Shown: one piece after another, positions 35,028-43,529 of the stretch | Position numbering within the stretch: position 1 is the first letter of the stretch | Layout: each line of letters opens with the position of its first letter | Translations under genes and position numbers: made by a program | Assembly (NCBI RefSeq): GCF_001598495.1 | Contig: NZ_BCZB01000015.1 | Location: forward strand, 20,304-84,303 | Direction of reading: 5' to 3' | Length of the DNA: 64,000 nt | Source: Neokomagataea thailandica NBRC 106555 | Lineage (GTDB): Bacteria > Pseudomonadota > Alphaproteobacteria > Acetobacterales > Acetobacteraceae | Notes under the pieces: model-generated | The model's database searches: none | The model's input: the letters and a program-made list of their open reading frames with translations, nothing else | What the model was told of the DNA's origin: nothing

Positions 35028-35345
35028 ATGCGTGTGGAGAAAATGGCGGGGCTTCTGGCTCTTTGTATTGGGAGCATCGGTGGCATCAGTGCGCAAGGCA
35101 AAACATGGCCGCCAGGAGAAGGGACGAAAGTGCCGGGTAATGCTCTTGCTTGGCCAACAGTGCTGGAGCCTGTGCAACGCTCATTGTCTGATATGCTGAC
35201 GCAAGGGGCTACCGTGGTGTCTGTGGCGGATAGGCAAGAGGGGCCTATAGTGACAGTGCATTTTAAGAAGAAAATTCTGATATGTTATGTTAGCTCAGCC
35301 CCGGTTGGAGGCGTGCCGACATCACGTTGCTGGCGTTTAAACTGA
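35028..35345 (+). CDS. Small exported protein of unknown function
   Basis: A protein of 105 residues with a signal peptide (MRVEKMAGLLALCIGSIGGISAQG) and a mature part of about 80 residues: PVQRSLSDMLTQGATVVSVADRQEG, then VTVHFKKKILICYVSSAPVGG ending in a cysteine-containing tail (SRCWRLN). Two cysteines could form a disulphide in the periplasm. I do not recognise the family. I chose the ATG at 35028 with GAGGGT seven bases ahead. It is followed within 25 bases by the PsiE-like gene, likely in one unit. Confidence 0.65.
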   Translation: MRVEKMAGLLALCIGSIGGISAQGKTWPPGEGTKVPGNALAWPTVLEPVQRSLSDMLTQGATVVSVADRQEGPIVTVHFKKKILICYVSSAPVGGVPTSRCWRLN

Positions 35346-35368
35346 AGATTTTTGAGAGTTACAATTCA

Positions 35369-35812
35369 ATGATGAGTATTCCCGGCTTTGCATTTTTTGC
35401 GCGGGTCTTTGATTATTTTGAAGAAATCGCCATGCTGATTCTAACGGTGGGCATTTCTTTGGTTGCCTGTGTTGGGTTGTTTCATGTGGTGATTGCGGTG
35501 GGGCAGATGCTCATCCATACGGGCCTGAACCCAACCAGCCCAGATGTTTTGCAATCGCTTTTTGGGTTGTTTTTTACGGTTTTGATTGCCTTGGAGTTTA
35601 AGCACTCCATTCTTGTTTTGCCGGAGGCGCAGACGCACAGCATGACGCGTATGCGCTCCGTTTTGCTGATTGGCATGATGGCAACGGTTCGTAAATTTAT
35701 CGTGTTAGACTTGAATGGTATTAATGTACCGGAAATGGTTGCCCTTTCAGGGGCGGTGTTAGCCCTTGGTGTTGTGTATTGGTTGGTGCGTAATAAGAGC
35801 GCAACGCCGTAA
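35369..35812 (+). CDS. PsiE-family membrane protein
   Basis: About 147 residues with four hydrophobic segments (AMLILTVGISLVACVGLFHVV, LQSLFGLFFTVLIALEF, a third near ATVRKFIVLDL and VALSGAVLALGVVYWLV), the layout of the phosphate-starvation-inducible PsiE family. The conserved ALEFKHSI after helix two and RKFIV in the third segment support this. Function is not established for the family. The ATG at 35369 is preferred over an upstream TTG at 35327, which overlaps the preceding gene; ATG 35372 is also possible. Confidence 0.75.
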   Translation: MMSIPGFAFFARVFDYFEEIAMLILTVGISLVACVGLFHVVIAVGQMLIHTGLNPTSPDVLQSLFGLFFTVLIALEFKHSILVLPEAQTHSMTRMRSVLLIGMMATVRKFIVLDLNGINVPEMVALSGAVLALGVVYWLVRNKSATP

Positions 35813-35817
35813 TGCGG

Positions 35818-35862
35818 GTGGCGAGTACAGCGCTAGGGGGAGCCTAGCGCTGTACTCGCCAC
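35818..35862. terminator. Long perfect palindrome between convergent genes
   Basis: Arms of 20 bases, GTGGCGAGTACAGCGCTAGG (35818-35837) and its exact complement (35843-35862), around GGGAG. It fills the whole gap between the PsiE-like stop and the pirin stop. No T-run follows, but the stem is unusually long and G+C-rich. Most likely a bidirectional terminator. Confidence 0.7.
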
Positions 35863-36569
35863 TATGGCTGATAAATCGTATCTACGAGGACGATTTCTGT
35901 GTCTTCAAGTGCCGTGACTTTGAGGGTTTCTGTCTCTGAAATGGCAGCTCCGTCTCGTGTGTGAACAGTGGTGCCTTCGATCTCGACGGACCCTGTGGCT
36001 GGGACAAGGTATCCTAAGCGCGCTTTGCCGAGGGGGTATTCAACGATTTCCCCTTTGCGGATTGTCGCGCCAACCACGCGGGCATCGGCGTTGATGGTGA
36101 GGGCGTCTGTGTCTTCATCAAAGCCAGAGGCGAGTGTGACGAACTGATTGGCGCGTTCTCCTTTAGGAAAAGTGCGCGTTCCCCATGAAGGGGCGTGGCC
36201 GTTGCGGTTCGGAAGGATCCAAATTTGGAAGAGGCGTGTTGTGACGTCTTCATGGTTGTATTCGCTGTGATATACGCCGGTTCCGGCTGACATGACTTGC
36301 ACGTCTCCCGCTTCCGTACGGCCTTTGTTTCCGAGGCTATCTTCGTGCGTTATGGCCCCTTCGCGAACATAGGTAATAATTTCCATATCTTTGTGGGGAT
36401 GGGTGCCGAAGCCGGTTCCGGCGGCAATGGCATCATCATTCCAGACGCGCAGGTCCCCCCAGTGCATATGGTTGGGGTCATAGTAACTTGCGAAAGAAAA
36501 GTGATGTTTGGCGTCTAACCATCCGTGGTTTGCGTGGCCGAGGGAATTAAAGGAACGAACTTCGATCAT
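35862..36569 (-). CDS. Pirin-family bicupin (YhhW-like)
   Basis: A protein of 235 residues with the pirin layout: N-terminal cupin with HFSFASYYDPNHMHWGDLRVWNDD, GTGFGTHPHKDMEIITYV (metal histidines near 55-60) and AGTGVYHSEYNHE (metal His near 100), then a degenerate second cupin. E. coli YhhW of this group has quercetinase activity. The ATG at 36569 follows AGGAGA by six bases; an upstream start would include that signal. It is divergent from a LysR regulator that probably controls it. Confidence 0.92.
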   Translation of the reverse strand: MIEVRSFNSLGHANHGWLDAKHHFSFASYYDPNHMHWGDLRVWNDDAIAAGTGFGTHPHKDMEIITYVREGAITHEDSLGNKGRTEAGDVQVMSAGTGVYHSEYNHEDVTTRLFQIWILPNRNGHAPSWGTRTFPKGERANQFVTLASGFDEDTDALTINADARVVGATIRKGEIVEYPLGKARLGYLVPATGSVEIEGTTVHTRDGAAISETETLKVTALEDTEIVLVDTIYQP

Positions 36570-36698
36570 GATGGATCTCCTGTCCAAAACTGTGGTCTTT
36601 GTCTGTCATGAAAGATAGTTATTGCGTTTGAGGCATTATATAGAAATAAACGAAAGACATGGTTTCTAAAGGTTGCATTTCGGTGTGTAGGGGGTGTC

Positions 36699-37616
36699 AT
36701 GCGGCTGCCAGATTTTGAGGGCTGGGCTATTTTCGCCAAGGTGGCTGAGCGTGGCTCGTTTACGCGGGCGGCCGATGAACTGAATCTATCTAAGCCTACA
36801 GTGTCCAAGGCCATTAGCCGTTTAGAGCAATCACTTGGGGTGGCTCTTTTTAACCGTAATTCACGGCAAATGTCTTTAACCGAAATGGGACGATCATTGG
36901 TTGGGCATGCAAACCGTATTGTGGCGGAAGCAGAGGCTGCAGAAAATGAGGCGCGTGGAGGGACCTTGCGTCCGTCTGGGTTGATCCGTGTGGCAGCGCC
37001 TATGACATTTGGTATTAAGCACTTTGCCCCATTATTGCCGGCATTTCTTGAGCAATACCCAGAGATTGATGTGAATGTTGATTTTAGTGACGCGTTCGTT
37101 GATTTGGTTGCGGAGGGGTATGATGTTGCACTGCGTATTGCATCATTAGCGGATTCAGCGTTGCGTGCGCGGCGTTTGTGCCGCGTACGTTTGTTGCTCG
37201 TTGCTGCGCCTCATTATCTGGATCGTGTGGGGTGGCCTGAACACCCGCGTGATCTCACGGAGCAAAAAAGCTTTGTCTATACGAATACGACCGCTCCAGG
37301 GACGTTGCGTTTAAAGCATGGCGCCACGGGCCGAGAGTTCGTTTTGGCGCAGCACGCGCGTATGCGTGCCGATAATGCGGAGGCTTTTTTGCCTGCGCTG
37401 GAAGCGGGGTTGGGGTACGGTCTTTTTCCGGAATTTATGGTTTGGGAAGGGCTGCGTGATGGAAAATTTGAGCATATTTTGCCCGAATGGGGGGTGGGAG
37501 ATGTCGCTCTATATTTGGTAACATCGGGTAATACTTTACGGCCAGTAAGAGTGAGTGCTTTCATGGATTATATGGTGAGCGCACTTGAAGCACCTCAATG
37601 GGCACAAAAACCATGA
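36699..37616 (+). CDS. LysR-family transcriptional regulator
   Basis: A protein of 305 residues with an N-terminal winged helix-turn-helix (FAKVAERGSFTRAADELNLSKPTVSKAISRLE, read as one motif around residues 10-40; GVALFNRNSRQMSLTEMG follows) and a periplasmic-binding-like effector domain (LIRVAAPMTFGIKHFAPLLPAF onward). It belongs to the CrgA-like subgroup common next to pirin and quinone reductase genes. The start has AGGGGG ahead. It is divergent from pirin, with 129 bases between. Confidence 0.92.
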   Translation: MRLPDFEGWAIFAKVAERGSFTRAADELNLSKPTVSKAISRLEQSLGVALFNRNSRQMSLTEMGRSLVGHANRIVAEAEAAENEARGGTLRPSGLIRVAAPMTFGIKHFAPLLPAFLEQYPEIDVNVDFSDAFVDLVAEGYDVALRIASLADSALRARRLCRVRLLLVAAPHYLDRVGWPEHPRDLTEQKSFVYTNTTAPGTLRLKHGATGREFVLAQHARMRADNAEAFLPALEAGLGYGLFPEFMVWEGLRDGKFEHILPEWGVGDVALYLVTSGNTLRPVRVSAFMDYMVSALEAPQWAQKP

Positions 37617-37656
37617 TAATATCATGATGTATTGTTGCCGAAGGCGGGCGAAAATA

Positions 37657-38049
37657 ATGATACGATTTTATATGGCTGCTGTGATGGTCTTTTCTTGCCT
37701 GCATAGCACTGTGGCGGCACAGGAGATGCCGGGTTTAGGGCAAAGCAGTTTGTTGATGCGGCCTTTATTTGATCCCAGCCGGCGAGGGAAATTCTTACCG
37801 CCGCCACATGATGATTTACCTGTTGTGACGGGGGTGGTCGGGGACCGGGGCGGGTGGACGGCTATTTTTTCGGGCATACCTCATGTACTTGGGGGATTAA
37901 GCGTGCGTGAAGGAGGGGTCTTTGAGGGGTGGCGGGTCGTATCCGTTTCGCCGCAAAATGTGCGCTTGGAGCGTATGGGAGTGCTGCGTGATATTGTGCC
38001 CAAGTCTGAATACTTAAATGCGCATCCTCAGGTAAGAATTGGGTATTGA
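37657..38049 (+). CDS. T2SS GspC/GspN-like HR-domain protein
   Basis: A protein of 130 residues with an N-terminal hydrophobic signal or anchor (MIRFYMAAVMVFSCLHSTVAAQ). The rest resembles the HR (PilP-like) domain of T2SS inner-membrane coupling proteins: RPLFDPSRRGKFLPPP, a typical preface in alphaproteobacterial GspN/GspC-type proteins, then VVGDRGGWTAIFSG, GGLSVREGGVFEGWRVVSVS and NVRLERMGVLRDIV. It would link the secretin to the inner-membrane platform. It is 3.5 kb from gspK, outside the main blocks. I chose the ATG at 37657 for the signal and GGCGGG upstream. No PDZ domain is present. Confidence 0.7.
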   Translation: MIRFYMAAVMVFSCLHSTVAAQEMPGLGQSSLLMRPLFDPSRRGKFLPPPHDDLPVVTGVVGDRGGWTAIFSGIPHVLGGLSVREGGVFEGWRVVSVSPQNVRLERMGVLRDIVPKSEYLNAHPQVRIGY

Positions 38050-38252
38050 GCACTCTAAATATATGTATAATTTTTTTTAAAAACTTAAATGAGGTAAAAT
38101 ATCTACTTATTCATCTCTTGGCGCTGAGGGTCATAAAATGTTCATAAGCATTTTGAAAAACTAAATTGTAGTGAGAGTGTCATTCGCGTGGTTTGCGCGG
38201 GGGTATTAGGGGCTTTATTGCCCTGTCGTGTTGTTTGTGAGGGGTGGTTGTT

Positions 38253-40073
38253 GTGGTCGTGAAACGAACGAAATTGGCATTGTCTGCCGCATTGATGCTG
38301 AGCGCTTTTGGCACGAGCGTGGTTCACTCTTCTGATGGTGACTTTGGGTGGCAGAGTGGCGGTGCTGATACGGTGTATCATGATCATGCGCGTGCGTATC
38401 CAACGCGTACCCCTATTAAGCATATCGTTGTGATCTATCAGGAAAACGTAGCGTTTGATCATTATTTTGGCACGTATCCAAACGCTGCAAACCCAACGGG
38501 TGAGCCTGCCTTTACGGCGGCCGGGAACACGCCTTACGTTAACAATTTGAGTTCAGCCAATCTATTGGCGCAAAACCCCAATACAAACCCTGCGAATGGT
38601 GCCGGCGCAGCCCTGCCGTTCCGCTTGGATCGTTCGCAAGCAAGTACAGCAGACCAAAACCACGCTTATACTGCTGAGCAGCGTGCGTATGATAACGGGA
38701 ATGTCGATTTGTTTCCGCTTTATACAGGCCGTGGCTCTTCTGGCGGGGTTGGGGCGTTCGGGACGTCTGGTCAGGTTTTGGGTTATTATGATGGCAATAC
38801 GGTAACGGCATACTGGCATTATGCGCAGCGTTTCGCCATGAGCGATAACAGCTATAGCGATACTTATGGTCCATCGACACCAGGTGCTCTAGAGGTGGTC
38901 TCGGGTCAAACGAATGGCCTCAAAATTCGTATGACGACGGCTAAACCCGCAACAGCAACGAAATCCTCTGCCTTTGCTGATGACGGGCAGGGTGGTTATA
39001 CGATGATCAACGACATCGATCCTTCTTATGATGTATGTTCATCCAAGACCGATCAAGGCAGCATGACGAGCCTTAACATTGGCGACCTTTTGAACCAGCG
39101 TGGTATTACGTGGGGTGGCTTTATGGGCGGCTTCAATCTTGGTGCCGTGAATGCGGATGGTTCCACGGGGTGTCAGCGTTCTACATATTCAACGGTCGTT
39201 TCTCAGAATGTCGCGGATTATATCCCGCATCACAATTGGTTCCAGTATTACGCGACGACCGCAAACCCGACCCATGCGCGCCCAGTATCCATGCACGCTG
39301 TTGGTTACAGTGTCGTGCCAGATTCTCAACAAGCAGAGCCTGCTAATCACGAATATGACCTGGAAGATTTTTACGCTGCTGTAAAAATACATAACTTCCC
39401 AGCCGTTTCGTTTGTGAAAATGCCTGCGTATCAGGATGGGCATGCGGGGTATTCTGACCCGTTGGATGAACAATCGGGCGTTGTGAAGTTGGTTAACTTC
39501 ATTCAGAAGCGCCCAGAGTGGCGGGATACGGCTGTTATTATCGCGTATGATGACTCTGATGGCTGGTATGATCACGCTTATACAACGCCGACGCGTAGCT
39601 CTTTCTCATCAGCAGACCAATTGAGTGCGAATGGTGTCTGCGGTGCAGGGGAAGCGCCTAAGGGCGTTTCGGGTAAGCCTGTGAATGGCCGTTGTGGCCC
39701 CGGTACGCGTTTGCCGTTGATTGTTGTTTCGCCTTGGGCACGCACCAATTTCGTAGGGCATAAGCTGACGTCTCAAGCGTCTGTGCCGAAGTTTATTGAA
39801 GATAACTGGTTGGATGGTAAGCGTCTGGGGCAGGGGTCTTTCGATGCAAGTGCTGGCTCTTTGAATGAGCTGTTTGATTTTGACCGTGCTCCTCAAACGG
39901 GAACGCTCATTCTGGATGAAAACACGGGCGATATTAAACATGACGGTGAACATCATGGCCACCATGATGCCGGTGGAGACAACATTCCGCCAGCGCCACC
40001 AGCTCCGCAAGACGGCCTTGCTGGTTTCTTGTCATGGTTGCTGCCTTCATGGCTGATTGCTTTGTTCCACTGA
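38253..40073 (+). CDS. Secreted phospholipase C/acid phosphatase (phosphoesterase family)
   Basis: About 606 residues with a signal peptide (KRTKLALSAALMLSAFGTSVVHS). The phosphoesterase family PF04185 signature HIVVIYQENVAFDHYFGTYP is near residue 55, with the metal and catalytic Asn/Glu/Asp/His set continuing at AMSDNSYSDTYGPSTPGA near 200, VSFVKMPAYQDGHAGYSDP near 385, and IIAYDDSDGWYDHAYTTP near 435. The C terminus is His/Asp-rich (EHHGHHDAGGD) with a Pro run and a hydrophobic end. It may release phosphate from phospholipids or phosphate esters and is a likely T2SS cargo, as for such enzymes in Pseudomonas. I chose the GTG at 38253, nine bases after GAGGGG. A perfect terminator follows at 40097, inside the next gene. 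Confidence 0.9.
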   Translation: MVVKRTKLALSAALMLSAFGTSVVHSSDGDFGWQSGGADTVYHDHARAYPTRTPIKHIVVIYQENVAFDHYFGTYPNAANPTGEPAFTAAGNTPYVNNLSSANLLAQNPNTNPANGAGAALPFRLDRSQASTADQNHAYTAEQRAYDNGNVDLFPLYTGRGSSGGVGAFGTSGQVLGYYDGNTVTAYWHYAQRFAMSDNSYSDTYGPSTPGALEVVSGQTNGLKIRMTTAKPATATKSSAFADDGQGGYTMINDIDPSYDVCSSKTDQGSMTSLNIGDLLNQRGITWGGFMGGFNLGAVNADGSTGCQRSTYSTVVSQNVADYIPHHNWFQYYATTANPTHARPVSMHAVGYSVVPDSQQAEPANHEYDLEDFYAAVKIHNFPAVSFVKMPAYQDGHAGYSDPLDEQSGVVKLVNFIQKRPEWRDTAVIIAYDDSDGWYDHAYTTPTRSSFSSADQLSANGVCGAGEAPKGVSGKPVNGRCGPGTRLPLIVVSPWARTNFVGHKLTSQASVPKFIEDNWLDGKRLGQGSFDASAGSLNELFDFDRAPQTGTLILDENTGDIKHDGEHHGHHDAGGDNIPPAPPAPQDGLAGFLSWLLPSWLIALFH

Positions 40074-40078
40074 TTAGT

Positions 40079-41419
40079 ATGCGACGATTAGCGAAAATGG
40101 TGCAGCTTGTAGGGAGCTGCACCATCTTTTTTTGTGGGGTGTCTAGTAGTGCTGCAGATGCGCAGTCTGCCGTGCAATGTGCGCCCACTGCGGATGGGAA
40201 GAACCCGTGCCCGGTTGTGTTACATCGCCCTGACCAGCACCCATTATCGGCGATGGCTGAAGTCGGGAAAGCGATTTTTTACGATAAGGGTTTGTCGGGG
40301 TCGGGACGTTTGTCTTGTGCGTCTTGTCATGCGCCTGATCAGCATTATGGTCCGACCGGAGAGGCATCTGTCTTTTTGGGGGGCGTCGGCTTAAATCGTG
40401 AGGGGCGGCGCGCTATTCCGACGTTAACTTATGCTGAACGGCGTCCAAATTTTAGTATTGGTCCGGATAATGCTGTCTCGGAAACTGCGCCAACATTAAG
40501 CGACACAACCGCGACGAGTAACGCGCCGCGTGGCTCTAAAAGTGCGACGAATACAGCATCTTCGGCAGCAAATATGGTGCCGCAAGGGGGGCTTTTTTGG
40601 GATGGGCGAGCGGATACTCTGCAAGCGCAGGCTGAAGGGCCATTATTTGACGTGGATGAAATGGCGGCAACGCCTCAGCACGTTATGGAGCATTTAGCGC
40701 ATGCACCATATGTGCAGACGCTGAGATTACTTGCGGGGATTCCTAATGGAGCAACGCCGCCACTCTTGATGAATGAGGCGCTCTTTGCTCTGGCACGGTA
40801 CCAAATAGAAGCGGGTAGTTTTCATCTGTATAATAGTAAGTTTGATGCATGGTTAGAGGGTAAGGCTAAATTTACGCCTCAAGAACGGGATGGGTATTTA
40901 GCTTTTAATGATCCTAACCGGGGTAATTGTGCAGCATGTCATTTAGATACGGCGACGCCAGAGGGTTTGCCGCCATTATTTACAGACCATCAATATGAAG
41001 CTCTGGGTGCGCCAAGGAATATGGTGCTTATGCGTAATCATAATGCAGCATATTATGACCTTGGTGTCTGTGACCGGGAAGCTGGGGGACGAAAAACGCT
41101 TTCAGCGTATTGTGGGATGTTTACGACGCCAACGTTACGTAATAGCGCGACGCGACATGTCTTTTTCCATAATGGTGTGTTTCACTCTTTGCCTGAAGTG
41201 CTGGATTTTTACGCATTGCGGGATGTGGAGCCGGAGCATTTCTATGGGCCGGGTCATGTGATGCCGAATGATTTGCCTACGGCGTATCAGGAAAATTTGG
41301 ACCGTAAAGATGCACCATTTGGTGGGAAAAAAGGCGACAAACCTCAGCTTACGGAAGCAGATCGTGCGGCTATCGTTATGTTCCTCTCCACGCTGACTGA
41401 CCAAGCTGAGCGGCATTAA
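40079..41419 (+). CDS. Di-haem cytochrome c peroxidase (MauG/CcpA family)
   Basis: Reduces hydrogen peroxide in the periplasm using c-type haems. About 446 residues with two haem motifs, CASCH near residue 80 and CAACH near 290; conserved RPNFSIG, GGLFWDGRADTLQAQA near 175 and the late TPTLRNSATRHVFFHNGVF near 355. The start MRRLAK at 40079 gives a signal peptide (VQLVGSCTIFFCGVSSSAADA) whose codons coincide with an intrinsic terminator; a later GTG would lose the signal, which a c-type cytochrome needs. It lies five bases after the phospholipase stop. A short Cys pair (CAPTADGKNPC) follows the signal. Confidence 0.88.
   Translation: MRRLAKMVQLVGSCTIFFCGVSSSAADAQSAVQCAPTADGKNPCPVVLHRPDQHPLSAMAEVGKAIFYDKGLSGSGRLSCASCHAPDQHYGPTGEASVFLGGVGLNREGRRAIPTLTYAERRPNFSIGPDNAVSETAPTLSDTTATSNAPRGSKSATNTASSAANMVPQGGLFWDGRADTLQAQAEGPLFDVDEMAATPQHVMEHLAHAPYVQTLRLLAGIPNGATPPLLMNEALFALARYQIEAGSFHLYNSKFDAWLEGKAKFTPQERDGYLAFNDPNRGNCAACHLDTATPEGLPPLFTDHQYEALGAPRNMVLMRNHNAAYYDLGVCDREAGGRKTLSAYCGMFTTPTLRNSATRHVFFHNGVFHSLPEVLDFYALRDVEPEHFYGPGHVMPNDLPTAYQENLDRKDAPFGGKKGDKPQLTEADRAAIVMFLSTLTDQAERH
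40097..40133 (+). terminator. Intrinsic terminator inside the peroxidase signal-peptide codons
   Basis: Perfect 11-base arms ATGGTGCAGCT (40097-40107) and AGCTGCACCAT (40115-40125) around TGTAGGG, followed by C and seven Ts. It would end the phospholipase transcript 24 bases after its stop, yet lies entirely within the start of the peroxidase reading frame. Confidence 0.88.
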
Positions 41420-41504
41420 ACTTTGATCATGCTTACTGGTTGAGCGTAGTGTGCTACGGGCCGTAGTCTTGGCATGAGGCAGACTGCGTCAGTGGGGGTG
41501 GTAT

Positions 41505-42392
41505 TTGCGTTTTATGGGGCTATTTCGCGGCGTCTCTACGTGGCAGCGTTCGGACAAAAGGCAAAGCAAGGATTCAGAAGCTGGGTTTGCTTTACTTTTA
41601 GTGTTATGGACGCTCGCTTTTTTGGCGTTAATTGGTACGCATGTTTTGCTTCAGGGTCGGTCGATGGTTGTCAATGCCAGCGCCCGCCAACAGCATGTGG
41701 CGTTAGAATTGGCTGCGGATAGTGCGATCCGGCAAGAACTATATGGTCTGGTTTTAGCGTCACCGCATGCTCCATCAGGCTTGGGGGCATGGCATGAGCG
41801 TGAAGATGGGCTCTTCCATGTTATGGTTCGCGTCCATCTTGAGCGGGGGCGGATTAATCCGAGTGTGATATCACGTGATTTGCTTTTGGCTGTTATGGTG
41901 AGTAGCGGGGTACCGGCGCAGGATGCAGAGCGCGCCTCAAGTGTCTTATATGGCTGGCGCGGTCATCCTTTATTAGGGGCATCTCCGCCGCCGGGGTCTT
42001 TTGTTCCGGCGGATATGGGAGCGAGGTGTATGTTGACGCATGGGCCGTTTCACAGTTTGGATGATATGGCGTCTTTGCCCGGTGTGGGGTGGGGCGTTGT
42101 ACAGCGTATTGCTCCGGCTGTGTCTTTGTCACAAATGCAGTATCCTACGAATGCAGAAGCGGTTCCGGTTGTTCAGGTGGCTTTGAAGCGTCTTCATCAT
42201 TTAGGATATTCGGGGGCTTTTGGTAGTGAGGCGCAACCGCCGATGCTGGGTGGGGGTGTTAGTGTTATCGTGGACGCATTGGTGCGTGATGAGCAGGGAG
42301 CTGAGCAGCGTAGGGCGAATGTTGTTTTAATGCCTGATGCGGAGCCGGAGCCGTGGCATGTGCTGAGATGGGAAACGGTGCCTGTAGAGTGA
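41505..42392 (+). CDS. gspK: T2SS minor pseudopilin GspK
   Basis: Tip pseudopilin of the T2SS, 295 residues. After a basic leader comes the prepilin cleavage site EAG/FALLLVLWTLAFLALIG. Glu at +5 is replaced by Leu, which is normal for GspK. The large soluble part includes RINPSVISRDLLLAVMVSSG and the helix-hairpin-helix-like FHSLDDMASLPGVGWGVVQRI near residue 195, typical of GspK. I chose the TTG at 41505 because GGGGG lies six bases ahead; ATG 41514 is an alternative. It opens the main T2SS region but is separated from gspHIJ by 10 kb, whereas they usually adjoin. Confidence 0.85.
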   Translation: MRFMGLFRGVSTWQRSDKRQSKDSEAGFALLLVLWTLAFLALIGTHVLLQGRSMVVNASARQQHVALELAADSAIRQELYGLVLASPHAPSGLGAWHEREDGLFHVMVRVHLERGRINPSVISRDLLLAVMVSSGVPAQDAERASSVLYGWRGHPLLGASPPPGSFVPADMGARCMLTHGPFHSLDDMASLPGVGWGVVQRIAPAVSLSQMQYPTNAEAVPVVQVALKRLHHLGYSGAFGSEAQPPMLGGGVSVIVDALVRDEQGAEQRRANVVLMPDAEPEPWHVLRWETVPVE

Positions 42393-42457
42393 CGTGCGTT
42401 TTTATGACGTGCGTTCATGTGTGTCTGTTGAGCCCGTGGGATTTTGAAATCCCTGGG

Positions 42458-42862
42458 TTAGCGTGTGCCGTAAAGCTTCTGAGCTTCGGCCATGATTTTG
42501 CGTTGGTAAAGCTGGTTTAGTTCTGGTGTGTGTGAATGGTAATCGCCAATAGCCTGCATGAGATCTCCATGTGTTTCATTCAAAAAGCTTCGTAGGATAA
42601 GTGCAGATGCCGCGAGGTTGAAGCAATTATCGGAAACAAGTCGAGCGGCTGTTTGGGTGGGGGTCATGTTTGCGATTTGCGCGAGTGGTTTTATCCAGAG
42701 GGAATTGATCTGCATCAGCCCCATATCAAAGCTGCCGTCTCCGTTCGGGTGAAGGGAGCCTGCGTGTCCATGTTCGACTTGCCAGATCGCGGGGAGAACG
42801 CGCTCCGGGATGTGGTAGCGTAGAGCGGCGGCAAGCATACAGGCGAACAGAGGGGCAGGCAT
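42458..42862 (-). CDS. Lytic transglycosylase (SLT domain), small
   Basis: A compact goose-type lysozyme-like domain of 134 residues: ALRYHIPERVLPAIWQVEHG with the catalytic Glu near residue 30, then HPNGDGSFDMGLMQINSLW near 40-55 and GDYHSH near 107. It cleaves peptidoglycan strands. The N terminus is only weakly hydrophobic, so export is uncertain. It lies between gspK and gspG on the opposite strand. A role in opening the wall for the secretion channel would fit, as VirB1-type enzymes do for other systems, but this is inferred from position. Confidence 0.85.
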   Translation of the reverse strand: MPAPLFACMLAAALRYHIPERVLPAIWQVEHGHAGSLHPNGDGSFDMGLMQINSLWIKPLAQIANMTPTQTAARLVSDNCFNLAASALILRSFLNETHGDLMQAIGDYHSHTPELNQLYQRKIMAEAQKLYGTR

Positions 42863-43005
42863 GATGTTTCGCTTTACAACTTTTCAGGGCGGCTTTTCAG
42901 GGAAGCGTATCCTGTCGTAGGGTGAATGTCTCGTCAGATACGTAGCTTACGCTATGATCGTATTCGGAGTGTAGCCTTCGGATCGAAGAAAAAGGAAGAT
43001 CGGTC

Positions 43006-43449
43006 ATGAAATTGTTAGCGTATCGTATGCGGGCCGAAGCGAGACGTGATGAAGGCTTCACGCTCCTTGAAATTCTGGTGGTATTGGCGATTTTAGGTTT
43101 GCTTGTTGGGTTGGTAGCACCGGCGGCGTTGCGGCAATTAGGGAATGCACGCGTGTCTGTCGCGAAGCAGTCTATCGCGCGGATTGGCTCCGTATTGGAT
43201 ATGTATAAGTTAGATACGGGCTCTTATCCGTCTACGGAAGATGGCTTGGATGCGCTTATTCATCGCCCGGGTGCGGTTGAGGGGTGGAACGGCCCGTATT
43301 TGAAGGATGGGAACTCCCCATTAGACCCTTGGAATCATGCGTATATTTATCGTTCTCCTTCGGAACGTGAAGGAAAGGATTATGATCTGTGTTCCCGTGG
43401 CCCGCATGGGAGTGCGGATGGTGACCGTGGGGTGATTTGTAACCCGTAA
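43006..43449 (+). CDS. gspG: T2SS major pseudopilin GspG
   Basis: A protein of 147 residues. Prepilin motif RRDEG/FTLLEILVVLAILGLL with cleavage after Gly17 and the essential Glu at +5 (Glu22). The C-terminal domain carries the GspG hallmarks: LDTGSYPSTEDGLDALI near 80, GWNGPYLKD, DPWNHAYIY and a calcium-loop-like SRGPHGSADGDRGV at the end. This is the main subunit of the piston-like pseudopilus. It is convergent with gspD, not in a run with gspHIJ. Confidence 0.95.
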   Translation: MKLLAYRMRAEARRDEGFTLLEILVVLAILGLLVGLVAPAALRQLGNARVSVAKQSIARIGSVLDMYKLDTGSYPSTEDGLDALIHRPGAVEGWNGPYLKDGNSPLDPWNHAYIYRSPSEREGKDYDLCSRGPHGSADGDRGVICNP

Positions 43450-43488
43450 AGATACGGCGTTATGTTCCAAAAAAAGCTGTTTGATTGT

Positions 43489-43524
43489 CCATGATGGCAG
43501 GGAGATCGTTCCCTGCCATCATGG
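43489..43524. terminator. Hairpin terminator between convergent gspG and gspD
   Basis: Perfect 15-base arms CCATGATGGCAGGGA (43489-43503) and TCCCTGCCATCATGG (43510-43524) around GATCGT, between the two stops. No strong T-run. Confidence 0.75.
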
Positions 43525-43529
43525 GCGGT

